A stretch of DNA of 64,000 nucleotides from DATCYX01 sp963714425 (GTDB lineage: Bacteria; Chloroflexota; Anaerolineae; Anaerolineales; UBA4823): positions 62,001-126,000 of the forward strand of contig CAVQOI010000005.1 of assembly GCA_963714425.1 (NCBI GenBank), read 5' to 3'. The notes under the pieces are model-generated. The model searched no databases, was not told the origin of the DNA, and was given only the letters and a program-made list of their open reading frames with translations. Position numbers and translations under genes: made by a program. Shown here piece by piece: positions 34,160-43,027 of this stretch (the stretch's first letter is position 1; each line of letters starts with the position of its first letter).

Positions 34160-34867
34160 TTAGGAATCTAAGGGTAAGCGCACACTCATGCGCCGAACGC
34201 TATCCCCTTCGGGGTTGGTGACGCGCAGAACAACTACGGTCATGTCGTCAACAGGACGGCTCTGATCGAGCTTGAATGCGTTATCCAACAAAGAGTCCGC
34301 GATAAGCTGCGGAGAAGGGTCTTCGTGATCTAGCAACGCTTTGAGCGTCGTGACCACATCCATGCTCAAACCATAGCGAGTGCCAGCGTGAACCAAGCCA
34401 TCCGTATACATGACCGCGGTAAGCCCAACTTCAATTGGCACCTCGCTGATCGAAGGACGTGTACCCCGGTATAAACCTACAGGCAGGCAAGTATCTTCCA
34501 AAGTGTGAATTTCTTCGTAAGACGCCAGGAAGAGGGGAGCGGGGTTATTGCGGGTGATCACAACAGTCCGGGTTTGTTTGTCTACCGAAAGGATATTGAG
34601 CGTGGCAGAGACCTTGCCCCCGCGCTCTGTAAACAAGTAATCCGAGGCTGCCCGGGCAGCAGCGCCATCACGGACTCCTTCCGCCAGCAGGGAGATAACT
34701 TTGCGTACGACCTGGGTAGAAATCCATTTAGCACCCCTGCCCGATGATTGACCATCAGCCATCACGACCGAAAGCCCGCCGTTAGGTCGTTCAACAATTT
34801 CAACGGTATCACCGCTATCTGAAGAGGCGTATTTCCTGGTTTTGGCAACGGCAATCCCGATTTCCAT
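34160..34867 (-). CDS. SpoIIE/RsbX-type PP2C serine phosphatase
   Basis: A 235-residue PP2C-fold phosphatase without sensor domain. Metal-binding aspartates appear in VVMADGQSSGRGA, VMYTDGLVHAG and RPVDDMTVVVLR. The family dephosphorylates anti-sigma-factor antagonists in partner-switching systems, or terminates stress signalling as RsbX. No anti-sigma or antagonist gene is adjacent. A TAAAAT box seven bases ahead of the ATG hints at a very short leader. Confidence 0.8.
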   Translation of the reverse strand: MEIGIAVAKTRKYASSDSGDTVEIVERPNGGLSVVMADGQSSGRGAKWISTQVVRKVISLLAEGVRDGAAARAASDYLFTERGGKVSATLNILSVDKQTRTVVITRNNPAPLFLASYEEIHTLEDTCLPVGLYRGTRPSISEVPIEVGLTAVMYTDGLVHAGTRYGLSMDVVTTLKALLDHEDPSPQLIADSLLDNAFKLDQSRPVDDMTVVVLRVTNPEGDSVRRMSVRLPLDS

Positions 34868-34889
34868 AATCTAGATTTTACAACAGATA

Positions 34890-35531
34890 TCAAGTTTTTG
34901 TGGCAACCAGGATCAGCACCGTGGAGGCGGAAAGCTTGGATTGGAAAAGCTGTGAATCAAAACCAGCTTCCCGCAGCAACTGCGCATAGCCACTACCCCA
35001 GACAGAGTTTTGGCCAGGATATCTAAACAACCAGCCAAGTAACCGCCCAAGAAATCCAACCGGCAAAATCCAGGCAGTGGGGAGGATCACCAATTTACCC
35101 TTAGACCTGAGAATGCGCCAGGCTTCAGACAGCGTCTGAGTGTCGATTATGTAGTCGGTTGGGAAGGTTGCAAATACCGTGTCGAAGGAAGCGCTAACAA
35201 AAGGAATGTATTGCGCATAGCCATTAATACAAACATTACTTACCCTATTTGATTTCAACCTTAAAGAAGCAATCTTACTCATTTGAAAACTGGGGTCTAA
35301 ACCAAAGACTTGATACCCTGCCCGAGCCAACGCTAACAAAGCATGCCCAGGTCCATGACCAATTTCGAGAACGTGGCGCCCTTCTATCATGGGGAGGGCA
35401 GACATGACCCAGCGCCTCCACATACCAAAGGATACTATGAATGCTACAAAATCATAGCACCAGGCAAATTGGGTATACAGCAGATGGAATACGAGTTTCA
35501 GTCCCGCGCGTAGATTCCACTTTGTGTTCAA
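34890..35531 (-). CDS. Class I SAM-dependent methyltransferase
   Basis: 213 residues with the SAM-binding motif I VLEIGHGPGHALLALA (about residues 56-71), the acidic end of strand 2 in VFGLDPS, FDTVFATFP and the post-motif segment EAWRILRSKGKLVIL, in the UbiE/MenG-like arrangement. The N-terminal helix AWCYDFVAFIVSFGMWRRW is hydrophobic and may lie on the membrane, which suits a lipid or quinone substrate. Nine bases downstream of the lipid kinase gene. Confidence 0.85.
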   Translation of the reverse strand: MNTKWNLRAGLKLVFHLLYTQFAWCYDFVAFIVSFGMWRRWVMSALPMIEGRHVLEIGHGPGHALLALARAGYQVFGLDPSFQMSKIASLRLKSNRVSNVCINGYAQYIPFVSASFDTVFATFPTDYIIDTQTLSEAWRILRSKGKLVILPTAWILPVGFLGRLLGWLFRYPGQNSVWGSGYAQLLREAGFDSQLFQSKLSASTVLILVATKT

Positions 35532-35540
35532 TGAATTTGA

Positions 35541-36473
35541 TCAAGAACTTAAGACGGGGAGGTATTCCGGGTGAATGCGGTACTCAAACTCGGAGACGGC
35601 TTTGGACTGGATCTCACCATCCGTGTGCAATGGGGTTGCGGGGTCTGTTTGGATGCGGAGCCAGGCCGAATTGTATTCACGTATCGCCGGGTGCTCCACA
35701 TAATTTCCTTCGGCAGGCTTCATGGTTTTTGGGAGGACTTTAAGAATCTGAAACCGGCTGGGCAAATAACCATAGGTGAAAGTTAATAAGCCATCATAAG
35801 GGTTCGCATGGGGTGTCATATAAAATATTCCCCCCGTGAGCGGATTATTTCCCACCGTGACCAGCGTGGCAGGCCCTTGATATTCCCCATTTTCCCACTC
35901 CAGGCTAATTATCCAGCTGGGATTGCGCATCACCCCAATCAATGTTGCTATTAAGTAACGGACGATGCCTCGCACCTTCGTAATCTGCTCTTGGATTAGT
36001 GTTACTGTAGGCTCTAACCCAATCGCAGAATTATTCCCAAAGTACCGCACCTTTTGCTCCTTACCAAAAGTGACCTGACCAAGATCAATGGTCTTCTGCT
36101 TTCCTCTGGCAATCACATCGACTGCGGCTTTTAATTCCACTGGCAAGCCAAGATTGACGACAAGATCATTGGCTGAACCAAATGGAATGATCCCAAGGGG
36201 AACAGACACCTTATCATGCTTTGTAATTGATGCCCGCACCATGCCATTGACAACTTCGTTAATGCTGCCATCCCCACCAGCTGCGATGATCGGGGAGAAT
36301 CCTTCTTCCATCGCACGTGCAGCGATTTCTTCCCCATGTCCAGGTCCTTGGGTGACTTCCAGTACATAATCCACTCCAGCATTGTGGAGGGCTGCTTCGG
36401 CGTTTGCCATTTGCTCTTTGGCGCGCCAACGCCCGGCGTAAGGATTGAGAATAACTTTTGCTGTCATATCCAT
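35541..36473 (-). CDS. YegS/BmrU-type diacylglycerol or lipid kinase
   Basis: 310 residues of the DAGK catalytic family, which phosphorylates diacylglycerol or related lipids at the membrane. It starts VILNPYAGRWRAKEQ, and has the nucleotide-binding IIAAGGDGSINEVVNG, GIIPFGSANDLVVNLG, a DLGQVTF strand and a C-terminal LRIQTDPATPLHTDGE with the family's DGE motif. With the downstream methyltransferase it may form a small lipid-modification unit. Just four bases separate it from the mgtE stop. Confidence 0.9.
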   Translation of the reverse strand: MDMTAKVILNPYAGRWRAKEQMANAEAALHNAGVDYVLEVTQGPGHGEEIAARAMEEGFSPIIAAGGDGSINEVVNGMVRASITKHDKVSVPLGIIPFGSANDLVVNLGLPVELKAAVDVIARGKQKTIDLGQVTFGKEQKVRYFGNNSAIGLEPTVTLIQEQITKVRGIVRYLIATLIGVMRNPSWIISLEWENGEYQGPATLVTVGNNPLTGGIFYMTPHANPYDGLLTFTYGYLPSRFQILKVLPKTMKPAEGNYVEHPAIREYNSAWLRIQTDPATPLHTDGEIQSKAVSEFEYRIHPEYLPVLSS

Positions 36474-36477
36474 CCAC

Positions 36478-37839
36478 TCACAGTTGGGGTAAGATCAGGG
36501 CTGCCAGAGAGAAGTAGATAAGTAGACCGGTGCCGTCGATCAGAGTTGTCATCACCGGTCCGGATAGGATGGTCGGGTCGATACCAACCCGGCTGGCAAT
36601 AATCGGTATCAAGCATGCTACTGTATTCGCCCAGAGTACGATTACAGCCATCGTGATGCCGACCGTGACTGCTAGTTCCCATTCAACCCCCCATAATAAC
36701 GCCCAGAAAAATGCAGCGAGAGCAATTAATACTCCTAACAGTAGACCTGTCTGCGCTTCACGCATCCATACTCTAAAAATATCTCTTGGCCGGATTTCCC
36801 TTAAAGCTAGGGCGCGAATGATCGTTGCAACTGTTTGTGAGCCAGCATTCCCGCCTGTGCCGATGAGAAGCGGTATAAAAAATGATAAGGCTACCACGAC
36901 CTGTAAATCATCCTTAAAATGCTTCAGGATCGATCCTGTGAGCGTTCCAGCGATGAAAAGCAGCATCAGCCAGAAAAATCTTGAACGGACGACATCCACC
37001 AGGCGCTGCGTCCAATAAGGTTTATCTAAGAGAGGGCCCGTCTCAACACCACCCAGGTGCAAGATGTCCTCTGTCGTCTCATCTTCTAGGACATCGACGA
37101 TATCGTCGTGGGTGATGACACCGATCAAACGATCGGTCTTATCCACTACTGGGACAGATGCAAGGTCATAACGAGCCATGATTCGGGCAACTTCTTCCTG
37201 GTCGGTTGCGCCCATCACATGCACCACCTCGCGATCCATGATGGATTCCATGTTAGCAGAAGCCTGGGCAACTACCAGCTCCCTGAGTCCAACAACGCCG
37301 ATCAGCCTTCTCTCTCGATCGATGACATATAAGTAATACGGGATCTCAGTGGATAATTCGGATTCGCGTAAAAAATCAATTGCTTGCTCTGTCGTAGTGT
37401 TTCTGCGTAAAGCGATATACGAGGTGGTCATCAGACCACCAGCAGTCTCATCTGGATACCCTAAGAGTGGAATTACATCACTGGCATCTTCCATTTGAGC
37501 CAGAGTTGCGGAAACCTGTTCCGGTGGCAGGTCCCCCAGCAGGTCAGCTGCCTCATCTGGCTCCATCTCATCCAGCACATCGGCGAGCTTTTCGGGTGAA
37601 AAATCCTCGATCGCCTCTAAAGCATCCTTGTCCTCGAGCTCTTCGAGCAAGTCTGCGGTAGCAGGGATATCGAGGAGGCGCAGCAGGATATCCTGCTGCT
37701 GGTCTTCTAGCAGATTGAAGACTTCAGCAAGATCTGCGGGGTGCAATTCTGTGAGAATTGCCATCGCATCATTATCGCGTTGGATTTCAAGAGCAGCCTG
37801 AATCCGCCTGGCTATCAGATCGGCATCGTATTCATTCAT
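36478..37839 (-). CDS. mgtE: Magnesium transporter MgtE
   Basis: A Mg2+-gated channel. The 453 residues give the acidic N-domain (ELHPADLAEVFNLLEDQQQ, repeats of LADVLDEMEPDEAADLLGDL), a CBS pair (MDREVVHVMGATDQEEVARIM, VPVVDKTDRLIGVITHDDI), the plug helix and five transmembrane helices including GNAGSQTVATIIRALALREI. An acidic VLEDETTEDILHLGG linker precedes the membrane part. CGGAG before the ATG. No M-box riboswitch fits in the 115-base upstream gap, only a hairpin. Confidence 0.95.
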   Translation of the reverse strand: MNEYDADLIARRIQAALEIQRDNDAMAILTELHPADLAEVFNLLEDQQQDILLRLLDIPATADLLEELEDKDALEAIEDFSPEKLADVLDEMEPDEAADLLGDLPPEQVSATLAQMEDASDVIPLLGYPDETAGGLMTTSYIALRRNTTTEQAIDFLRESELSTEIPYYLYVIDRERRLIGVVGLRELVVAQASANMESIMDREVVHVMGATDQEEVARIMARYDLASVPVVDKTDRLIGVITHDDIVDVLEDETTEDILHLGGVETGPLLDKPYWTQRLVDVVRSRFFWLMLLFIAGTLTGSILKHFKDDLQVVVALSFFIPLLIGTGGNAGSQTVATIIRALALREIRPRDIFRVWMREAQTGLLLGVLIALAAFFWALLWGVEWELAVTVGITMAVIVLWANTVACLIPIIASRVGIDPTILSGPVMTTLIDGTGLLIYFSLAALILPQL

Positions 37840-37886
37840 GTTTTGCTCCGTTGAACCGATTTAGCAGCTACGAAGTTCAGGGGAAA

Positions 37887-37931
37887 ATCGGGGGTGTTTG
37901 GGCATGCGAAGCCCGCCCAAACACCCCCGAT
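37887..37931 (-). terminator. Strong GC hairpin between the NIL gene and mgtE
   Basis: ATCGGGGGTGTTTGGGC (37887-37903) pairs over 17 bases with GCCCAAACACCCCCGAT (37915-37931). On the minus strand it is followed by TTTTCCCC, so it can terminate the transcript of the 74-aa NIL protein or act as an attenuator ahead of mgtE. Confidence 0.75.
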
Positions 37932-37953
37932 CCTCCCACTAACTGCGTGGGTC

Positions 37954-38178
37954 CTACGATTGATATTCGACAGCAATTCCTTGAGACTTAAGCCAGGCGA
38001 GGGCATCTTCAATAACCATTGAATCTCCTGAAAGCTGGACTTCCATCCACCGCTGACCACCACCAATTTGGGCGCGCAGGATATTCACAGTGAGATCGTA
38101 ACGCCTGATCAATTGATTTACCACCGGAACGCTTAATAATGTCTCAGGATAAACGAGACGATACACGTTGTCAGTCAT
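37954..38178 (-). CDS. Stand-alone NIL-domain protein
   Basis: A 74-residue ferredoxin-like beta-alpha-beta domain of the NIL type (found at the C-terminus of MetN methionine importers): VYRLVYPETLLSVPVVNQLI, YDLTVNILRAQI, WMEVQLSGD and DALAWLKSQGIAVE. As a free protein it probably binds a small ligand or a partner protein. A methionine transporter is not nearby. It follows rlmN in reading order, with a 25-base gap, and ends before a hairpin. Confidence 0.8.
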   Translation of the reverse strand: MTDNVYRLVYPETLLSVPVVNQLIRRYDLTVNILRAQIGGGQRWMEVQLSGDSMVIEDALAWLKSQGIAVEYQS

Positions 38179-38203
38179 CGGCGCCTCCTGTCAAAACAGT
38201 CCA

Positions 38204-39256
38204 TCAATGCTGGTTTGCCAGTTGTCCACACCCGGCTTGAATATCGATCCCACGGCGCAAACGAATCGAGCAGGGGATTCCATATTTCACTAATTCGTCG
38301 CGGAAGGCAATGGCACGCTGGGTCGAAGTCGCTTGACCTTCATATCTAGCCGTGGGATTTAGCGGGATGACATTGACATGACACAATAAACCCTGCAGCA
38401 GCTCTGCGAGCTTTTGGGCTTGACGGGGGCTGTCATTCACATCCCGAATCAATGCCCATTCGAACGATATTCTGCGGTGGGTTTGCGCGACATAATCCCG
38501 GCAAGCTTGGATGAGTTCTGCGATCGGATATCTCTTATTGATGGGGAGCATCGAGGCGCGTAGGGTATCTTCGGTTGCATGAAGAGAGACAGCCAAGTTG
38601 ACTTGCCGATTTTCGGCTGTAAATCGGCGGATACCGGGGAGATGCCCAACAGTGGAGACTGTAAAGCGCCGCGCTCCCAGGGCAAAGCCCATCGGATGGT
38701 TCAAGCGATCAATCGACTCCATGGTCGCCTCATAATTATGGAACGGCTCACCCATTCCCATCAGGACGACGTTGGTCACCTTTTCCTGCGTGCTTTTTAG
38801 TTGCCGGGCATAATATAAGACCTGCTCGACAATTTCACCGCTGCTGAGGTTTCTCTGGAATCCCATCTGCCCTGTTGCACAAAAAACGCAACCCATGGCA
38901 CACCCAGCTTGAGTAGAAATGCACAGTGTCCTACGTTTATTATAGCGCATCAAGACTGCCTCGATCAGCAGGCCATCTGTGAGCCTAAAAAGGGTTTTGA
39001 TAGTCTTGCCATCTTGAGAAATCTGCGTATGCTCTTGATGCAAACCAGTAAAAGTGAATTCACTGCCCAGCAGATTGCGTTGGCTTGAGGGTAAGATCGT
39101 GAATTCATCAGGACCCCCCCAAAGACTGTGGTACAGTCCGCGCCATATCTGATCAGCACGATAGGATGGCAATCCCCGTTCATTTACGAAATCTTGAATA
39201 TGTGGAAAATCAAGATTGTAAACCAGCCTTATTGGGTCAGGTCTTTCATCGATCAT
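38204..39256 (-). CDS. rlmN: 23S rRNA (adenine-2503-C2)-methyltransferase
   Basis: A radical-SAM enzyme methylating A2503 of 23S rRNA (and some tRNAs). The 350-residue protein has the RNA-binding N-domain (SYRADQIWRGLYH), the cluster motif CAMGCVFCATG, VLMGMGEPFHNYE, VSTVGHLPGI, LAVSLHATED and the C-terminal methyl-carrying Cys in IQAGCGQL. The ATG overlaps the stop of the HAD gene in an ATGA, which fixes the start 19 codons inside the longest frame. Confidence 0.95.
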   Translation of the reverse strand: MIDERPDPIRLVYNLDFPHIQDFVNERGLPSYRADQIWRGLYHSLWGGPDEFTILPSSQRNLLGSEFTFTGLHQEHTQISQDGKTIKTLFRLTDGLLIEAVLMRYNKRRTLCISTQAGCAMGCVFCATGQMGFQRNLSSGEIVEQVLYYARQLKSTQEKVTNVVLMGMGEPFHNYEATMESIDRLNHPMGFALGARRFTVSTVGHLPGIRRFTAENRQVNLAVSLHATEDTLRASMLPINKRYPIAELIQACRDYVAQTHRRISFEWALIRDVNDSPRQAQKLAELLQGLLCHVNVIPLNPTARYEGQATSTQRAIAFRDELVKYGIPCSIRLRRGIDIQAGCGQLANQH

Positions 39257-40050
39257 AGCTTTTCCAAGAGGGTAGCCAGGTCGCGCTCGATATAATGGGG
39301 CGGGGGCGTCCATGCCATAGCCTTGACTTCATCAGTGACTCCGGATAGCACCAGGGCTGTAGTACAGCCAAGAGATTGTGCACCAGCGATATCTGTCTCC
39401 AATCTATCGCCGACTACAAGGGTTTCTTTAGGAATTGTCTGCATTCTCCTGATGGCCAAGTTGTACATCTCCGGAGAGGGTTTGCCAACAATTATCGGCT
39501 TGACATCGGTTGCTGCTTCTATCGCAGCAAGTATGGCTCCCGCACCCGGGATCAAGCCCTCGGGTGTCGGGAAAGTTCGGTCGGGATTCGTGCCGATGAA
39601 TGGAACCCCTCTCTGAATGAGCAGGGTTGCCACCTTGAGCTTTTCATATGTTAAGTTGCGATCAAAGGCAACGATCACAGCCAGCGGGTTTTCGTGACTC
39701 TCTTGAAAGCCATGCTCGAATAACGTATTTGATAGTCCTTGCTCGCCAACGATATAAACACTACCACCGTCCGGGAACCGTTGAGTCAAATAGTGGACCG
39801 CAGCGAGGCTAGAATTAACAATTTGTTGCGGATCAAGGCGCACACCGAACCGGTGCAGTTTTTCCCGATATTGCTCGATAGATAAGGTGGCATTGTTGGT
39901 TGCCAGGGTAACTTTAATATCTCGGAGTGCAATCTCTGAAAATATCTGAGGCAGGTCACCAATGGGCTGATTATCCTTCCACAATACACCGTCCATGTCG
40001 AGGATTATGCCTTTGATCACAATATGCGCGTGGTTGGATTTCATATGCAC
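39253..40050 (-). CDS. HAD-superfamily phosphatase, NagD-like
   Basis: 265 residues of the HAD IIA group (NagD/phosphoglycolate or nitrophenyl phosphatase-like). Motif I is LDMDGVLWKDN (nucleophile and acid/base Asp), motif II ATNNAT, the C2 cap follows, motif III lies near IIVGKPSP, and motif IV is VVGDRLETDIAGA. A cytosolic sugar- or nucleotide-monophosphate phosphatase is likely. It is coupled to rlmN by a four-base overlap. Confidence 0.88.
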   Translation of the reverse strand: MHMKSNHAHIVIKGIILDMDGVLWKDNQPIGDLPQIFSEIALRDIKVTLATNNATLSIEQYREKLHRFGVRLDPQQIVNSSLAAVHYLTQRFPDGGSVYIVGEQGLSNTLFEHGFQESHENPLAVIVAFDRNLTYEKLKVATLLIQRGVPFIGTNPDRTFPTPEGLIPGAGAILAAIEAATDVKPIIVGKPSPEMYNLAIRRMQTIPKETLVVGDRLETDIAGAQSLGCTTALVLSGVTDEVKAMAWTPPPHYIERDLATLLEKL

Positions 40051-40102
40051 CTATCCGGAGTCATCTCCGGATCTACGCCCCCGTAGTGTTTTGGATAAAA
40101 TT

Positions 40103-40142
40103 CTTCCCCCTCCTGGTAATGTTTTCAATCAGGAGGGGGAAG
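40103..40142 (-). terminator. Intrinsic terminator after clpP
   Basis: CTTCCCCCTCCTG (40103-40115) pairs over 13 bases with CAGGAGGGGGAAG (40130-40142). On the minus strand AATTTTAT follows. It lies directly after the clpP stop. Confidence 0.85.
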
Positions 40143-40163
40143 GTGAGAGAACATGATCAATAA

Positions 40164-40778
40164 TTATTCGACATGCTTGAGGTCGGGTATCTGCATGACT
40201 TGATCAACCAAGCCATACTCGACAGCCCCAGTGGCATCCAGATAGAAATCCCGGTTCGTATCCTTTTCGATGGTTGCGATCTCTTGATTTGTATGCTTGG
40301 CAAGGATTTCGTTAAGCCTATCTTTTAGGCGCAGGATCTCCTTTGCCTGGATTTCAATATCCGATGCTTGACCTGATGCACCCCCCAGGGGTTGGTGCAT
40401 ATGGATTGTGGCGTTGGGTAGTGCGTAACGTTGACCTTTTGTACCTGCGGTGAGAAGCAAGGTTCCAAAAGAGGCGGTCATCCCTACTGCAAGTGTGCTA
40501 ATAGGATTGGAGATCATCTGCATAGTGTCATAGATCGCCATACCAGCATATACAGCACCACCAGGAGAGTTAATATACATCTGGATTGGCGCTTCTGAAT
40601 CTTCGCTGCTCAGATAGAGCAGTTGTGCAACCGTCAGGTTGGATATCTGGTCGTTGATAGGCGTACCCAGGAAAATAATCCGGTTTCGCAGTAACAGCGA
40701 GTAGATATCAAAATAACGCTCACCGCGCCCGGACGTCTCGACGACGGTCGGGATCAGGGATAAAGGGCTCATAGCCAT
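40164..40778 (-). CDS. clpP: ATP-dependent Clp protease proteolytic subunit
   Basis: The serine peptidase chamber of ClpXP/ClpAP. The 204 residues have RIIFLGTPI, YINSPGGAVYAGMAIYD, the catalytic Ser in GMTASFG, His in IHMHQPLGG and Asp in KDTNRDFYLDA. An AGGAAACACAC stretch before the ATG at 40778 decides the start. It follows tig on the same strand, the common tig-clpP arrangement, but clpX is not next. Confidence 0.95.
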   Translation of the reverse strand: MAMSPLSLIPTVVETSGRGERYFDIYSLLLRNRIIFLGTPINDQISNLTVAQLLYLSSEDSEAPIQMYINSPGGAVYAGMAIYDTMQMISNPISTLAVGMTASFGTLLLTAGTKGQRYALPNATIHMHQPLGGASGQASDIEIQAKEILRLKDRLNEILAKHTNQEIATIEKDTNRDFYLDATGAVEYGLVDQVMQIPDLKHVE

Positions 40779-40836
40779 GTGTGTTTCCTCATTTCTCGTA
40801 TATTTACTTTTATATCTTGGGTAGTCAAACCCCAAG

Positions 40837-42282
40837 CTAATCTTCAGTCTTAGGTTGTTCTTTTACGTCTACCACTTCCGTAACAGGTGTGGTTTCGCCA
40901 GCGGTTTGTTCAGCTTCATTCTTTACATCTTCTGGTTCTGCCGGCTCACTCTCTAGTCCTCGGGCTATCTGGCGCAGCCTTTCTTGCGTACGCGCGATAA
41001 CAAGATCCATCATGACACTTTCAACCAATCCCGAGGCGTTTTCTTTGTTCTCAACAAACTTGGTAAACTCACCCTCGGGCATATAGCGAGCGTAGCCCTC
41101 CAAGGTACGGTTTGTCGCTGCCTGCAGATCGTCAGGGCTCACCTCAATCTTCATAATCTCTGCCAGATTTAATAGTGCTAACGAACGCTTTAATCTGGTT
41201 TCGGCGACAGGTCGTGCCTCTTCTCGTAATCCTTCCGATTCCAACTCACGCGATTTTAGATAGAGATCCATGCTCATCCCCTGGCGAACCAATCGTTCTT
41301 GGAGGTGCTCAATAACGTGCTCGATCTCGTGTTCTACCATTTGGGGTGGATAATTGATGGTTAAATCTTCGACGATGCGATCCAAGACTTGCTCGTCATA
41401 TTGCTGGTTGTAATCTGCTGTGTTTTGCTCTTCCAGATTAGTGCGGACTTGAGCACGCAAAGCGTCTATGGTTTCAAAGTCGCCAACAGTTTGAGCAAAC
41501 TCTGCATTCAACTCGGGTAAGATGCGTGATTTTACCGACTCGATCTCAATATTAAATTTTGCGTGGGCGTTTTTAAATGCAGAAAATGAGGCATCCTCCG
41601 GATACTGGTATTCGAAAGATGATTTCTCACCAGCGGAGAGTCCGATCAACTTTCTGGAAAAGCCAGAGAAAGGCCATTCCACACTGGATTCATCTTCCTC
41701 TTTATACACGTTTACCGGAAGCGAACGTTCTTCAATCAGGGACGTTTCTGCTTCAACCTCAGGCTCCAGTTTTTCTGCGCTTAGCTTTATATAAACGAGG
41801 TCACCCTCCTGCACTACACGCTCTACAGGTTCGATCACTGCATGCTGATCCTGGAGGCTCTTGATTAATTTATCGACGTCACCTTCAGGTACCTCGCTGG
41901 GCTCGTATGGGAGACGAATAGATCCGTATGCACCTAGCTCGACTTTTGCACGCAGTGGAACGATGAACTCAAAAACAGGGTTTTCACTGGAGGTGAAATT
42001 TTCAAGTATCCCAGGACCATATGGTTCAATCTTGGCTTCGTCCAGCGCTTTTGGATAGATTTCTTTGACCAACAACTCGATCGCCTCTTCATGCACCGCT
42101 TCCTCACCGATCGTGCGGAGAATGACGTTATAAGGCGCCTTCCCTGGGCGGAACCCGGGAATTTTGGTTTTTTTGGAAATCTGACGAGCAGCACGTTTCT
42201 TGGTGATATCGAGCAAGCTGTTTTCCACCTCAACGGTAACTTTCACCTGGTGGTCTTCGCGATTTTCTACATCTATTTTCAA
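40837..42282 (-). CDS. tig: Trigger factor
   Basis: Ribosome-bound chaperone and peptidyl-prolyl isomerase. The N-terminal ribosome-binding loop reads ISKKTKIPGFRPGKAPYNVI, then a PPIase domain carrying an acidic insertion, then the C-terminal arms. The 481-residue length is slightly above the usual 430-450, due in part to an acidic tail (EPAEPEDVKNEAEQTAGE). The start is TTG with AAGGA nine bases ahead. A TATAAT box is visible on the minus strand at 42325-42320. Confidence 0.93.
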   Translation of the reverse strand: MKIDVENREDHQVKVTVEVENSLLDITKKRAARQISKKTKIPGFRPGKAPYNVILRTIGEEAVHEEAIELLVKEIYPKALDEAKIEPYGPGILENFTSSENPVFEFIVPLRAKVELGAYGSIRLPYEPSEVPEGDVDKLIKSLQDQHAVIEPVERVVQEGDLVYIKLSAEKLEPEVEAETSLIEERSLPVNVYKEEDESSVEWPFSGFSRKLIGLSAGEKSSFEYQYPEDASFSAFKNAHAKFNIEIESVKSRILPELNAEFAQTVGDFETIDALRAQVRTNLEEQNTADYNQQYDEQVLDRIVEDLTINYPPQMVEHEIEHVIEHLQERLVRQGMSMDLYLKSRELESEGLREEARPVAETRLKRSLALLNLAEIMKIEVSPDDLQAATNRTLEGYARYMPEGEFTKFVENKENASGLVESVMMDLVIARTQERLRQIARGLESEPAEPEDVKNEAEQTAGETTPVTEVVDVKEQPKTED

Positions 42283-42366
42283 GTTGGAAATCCTTTCATT
42301 TCATCCGGCAGACGGCAGGATTATAACACGGCAGGTCTGACGGCTCTGTTAGAAATCTATATGAAG

Positions 42367-42399
42367 AAAAACACCTGCCCACCTGGCTAGGGAGGTGTT
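42367..42399 (-). terminator. Terminator after tRNA-Leu
   Basis: Minus-strand AACACCTCCC...GGGCAGGTGTT forms a stem with one bulged C and is followed by TTTTTC, directly downstream of the tRNA 3' end. Confidence 0.7.
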
Positions 42400-42411
42400 C
42401 TCATTATGCGC

Positions 42412-42496
42412 TGGTGGGGAAGGAGGGATTTGAACCCTCACGCCTTGCGGCACTTGATCCTAAGTCAAGCCTGTCTGCCAATTCCAGCACTTCCCC
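42412..42496 (-). tRNA. tRNA-Leu (TAG)
   Basis: A class II tRNA on the minus strand. The acceptor GGGGAAG pairs with CTTCCCC, the anticodon loop CTTAGGA carries TAG at 42462-42460, a long variable arm (TGCCGCAAGGCG) precedes GGGTTCAAATCCC, and an ACCA end is encoded. The structure is complete. Confidence 0.95.
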
Positions 42497-42558
42497 AAAC
42501 GTCTAGTGTTGTGCGGGATTATATCCTCTACGGGATTCATCGTCAATCATGATGGTGC

Positions 42559-42564
42559 TATAAT
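42559..42564 (+). promoter_or_regulatory. -10 box upstream of the 137-aa protein gene
   Basis: A perfect TATAAT 49 bases before the TTG start at 42614. The -35 region is weak (TTCATC). Confidence 0.45.
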
Positions 42565-42613
42565 TAGCGCTTGTTCGGAACAAGAGTTCTTTTCAACACG
42601 AGGAGCTGGGAAT

Positions 42614-43027
42614 TTGGGAAGGGTCATCAAAATCGAGAGTGCCGGTAAGGATCGTACTCAACTCGTTAAAGGGATTGTTATTGCTATGCGAGAGCTGGCA
42701 ACACAAACTGAGCCAGACGCTCAAACACGAGATCTATTAGCATTCATTACGCTGTCATTACAGGCGATTGCAGAAACGATCGATCCGTCAGTGGAAGCCT
42801 GGGAAAAACGCGGCTATTGGATTAAGGCTGATCGTTTTCGAATGGACTGGCAGTGGACTCAAATGTCCGCAGTGGCATTGCGTGAAGCCTTGCACGGGGA
42901 AGATATGGGAGAGGTTGCAAACAGGATTGCGGACATTGCCAGGCGGCTCGCTCATGTGAAAGCGCCGGTGCGTTCCCTAAAAGGAAAACCCTGGAGCGGC
43001 GCCTGGGCACGTCTAATCCGTGGGTGA
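42614..43027 (+). CDS. Hypothetical protein, 137 aa
   Basis: I do not recognise a named family. From the preferred start the protein is a soluble, helix-rich 137 residues with RTQLVKGIVIAMRELA, LLAFITLSLQAIAETIDPSVEAWEKRGYWIKADRFR (a Trp-containing central helix), and a basic C-terminus (KAPVRSLKGKPWSGAWARL). The start is TTG with GAGGAG eight bases upstream. The frame is open back to 42506, but that part includes the promoter box. Its last 15 bases overlap the end of the convergent hyuB gene. Confidence 0.7.
   Translation: MGRVIKIESAGKDRTQLVKGIVIAMRELATQTEPDAQTRDLLAFITLSLQAIAETIDPSVEAWEKRGYWIKADRFRMDWQWTQMSAVALREALHGEDMGEVANRIADIARRLAHVKAPVRSLKGKPWSGAWARLIRG

Noticed and set aside
37840..37953. 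M-box magnesium riboswitch before mgtE
   Set aside because: The gap is too short and contains only a single long hairpin, without the three-helix M-box layout.
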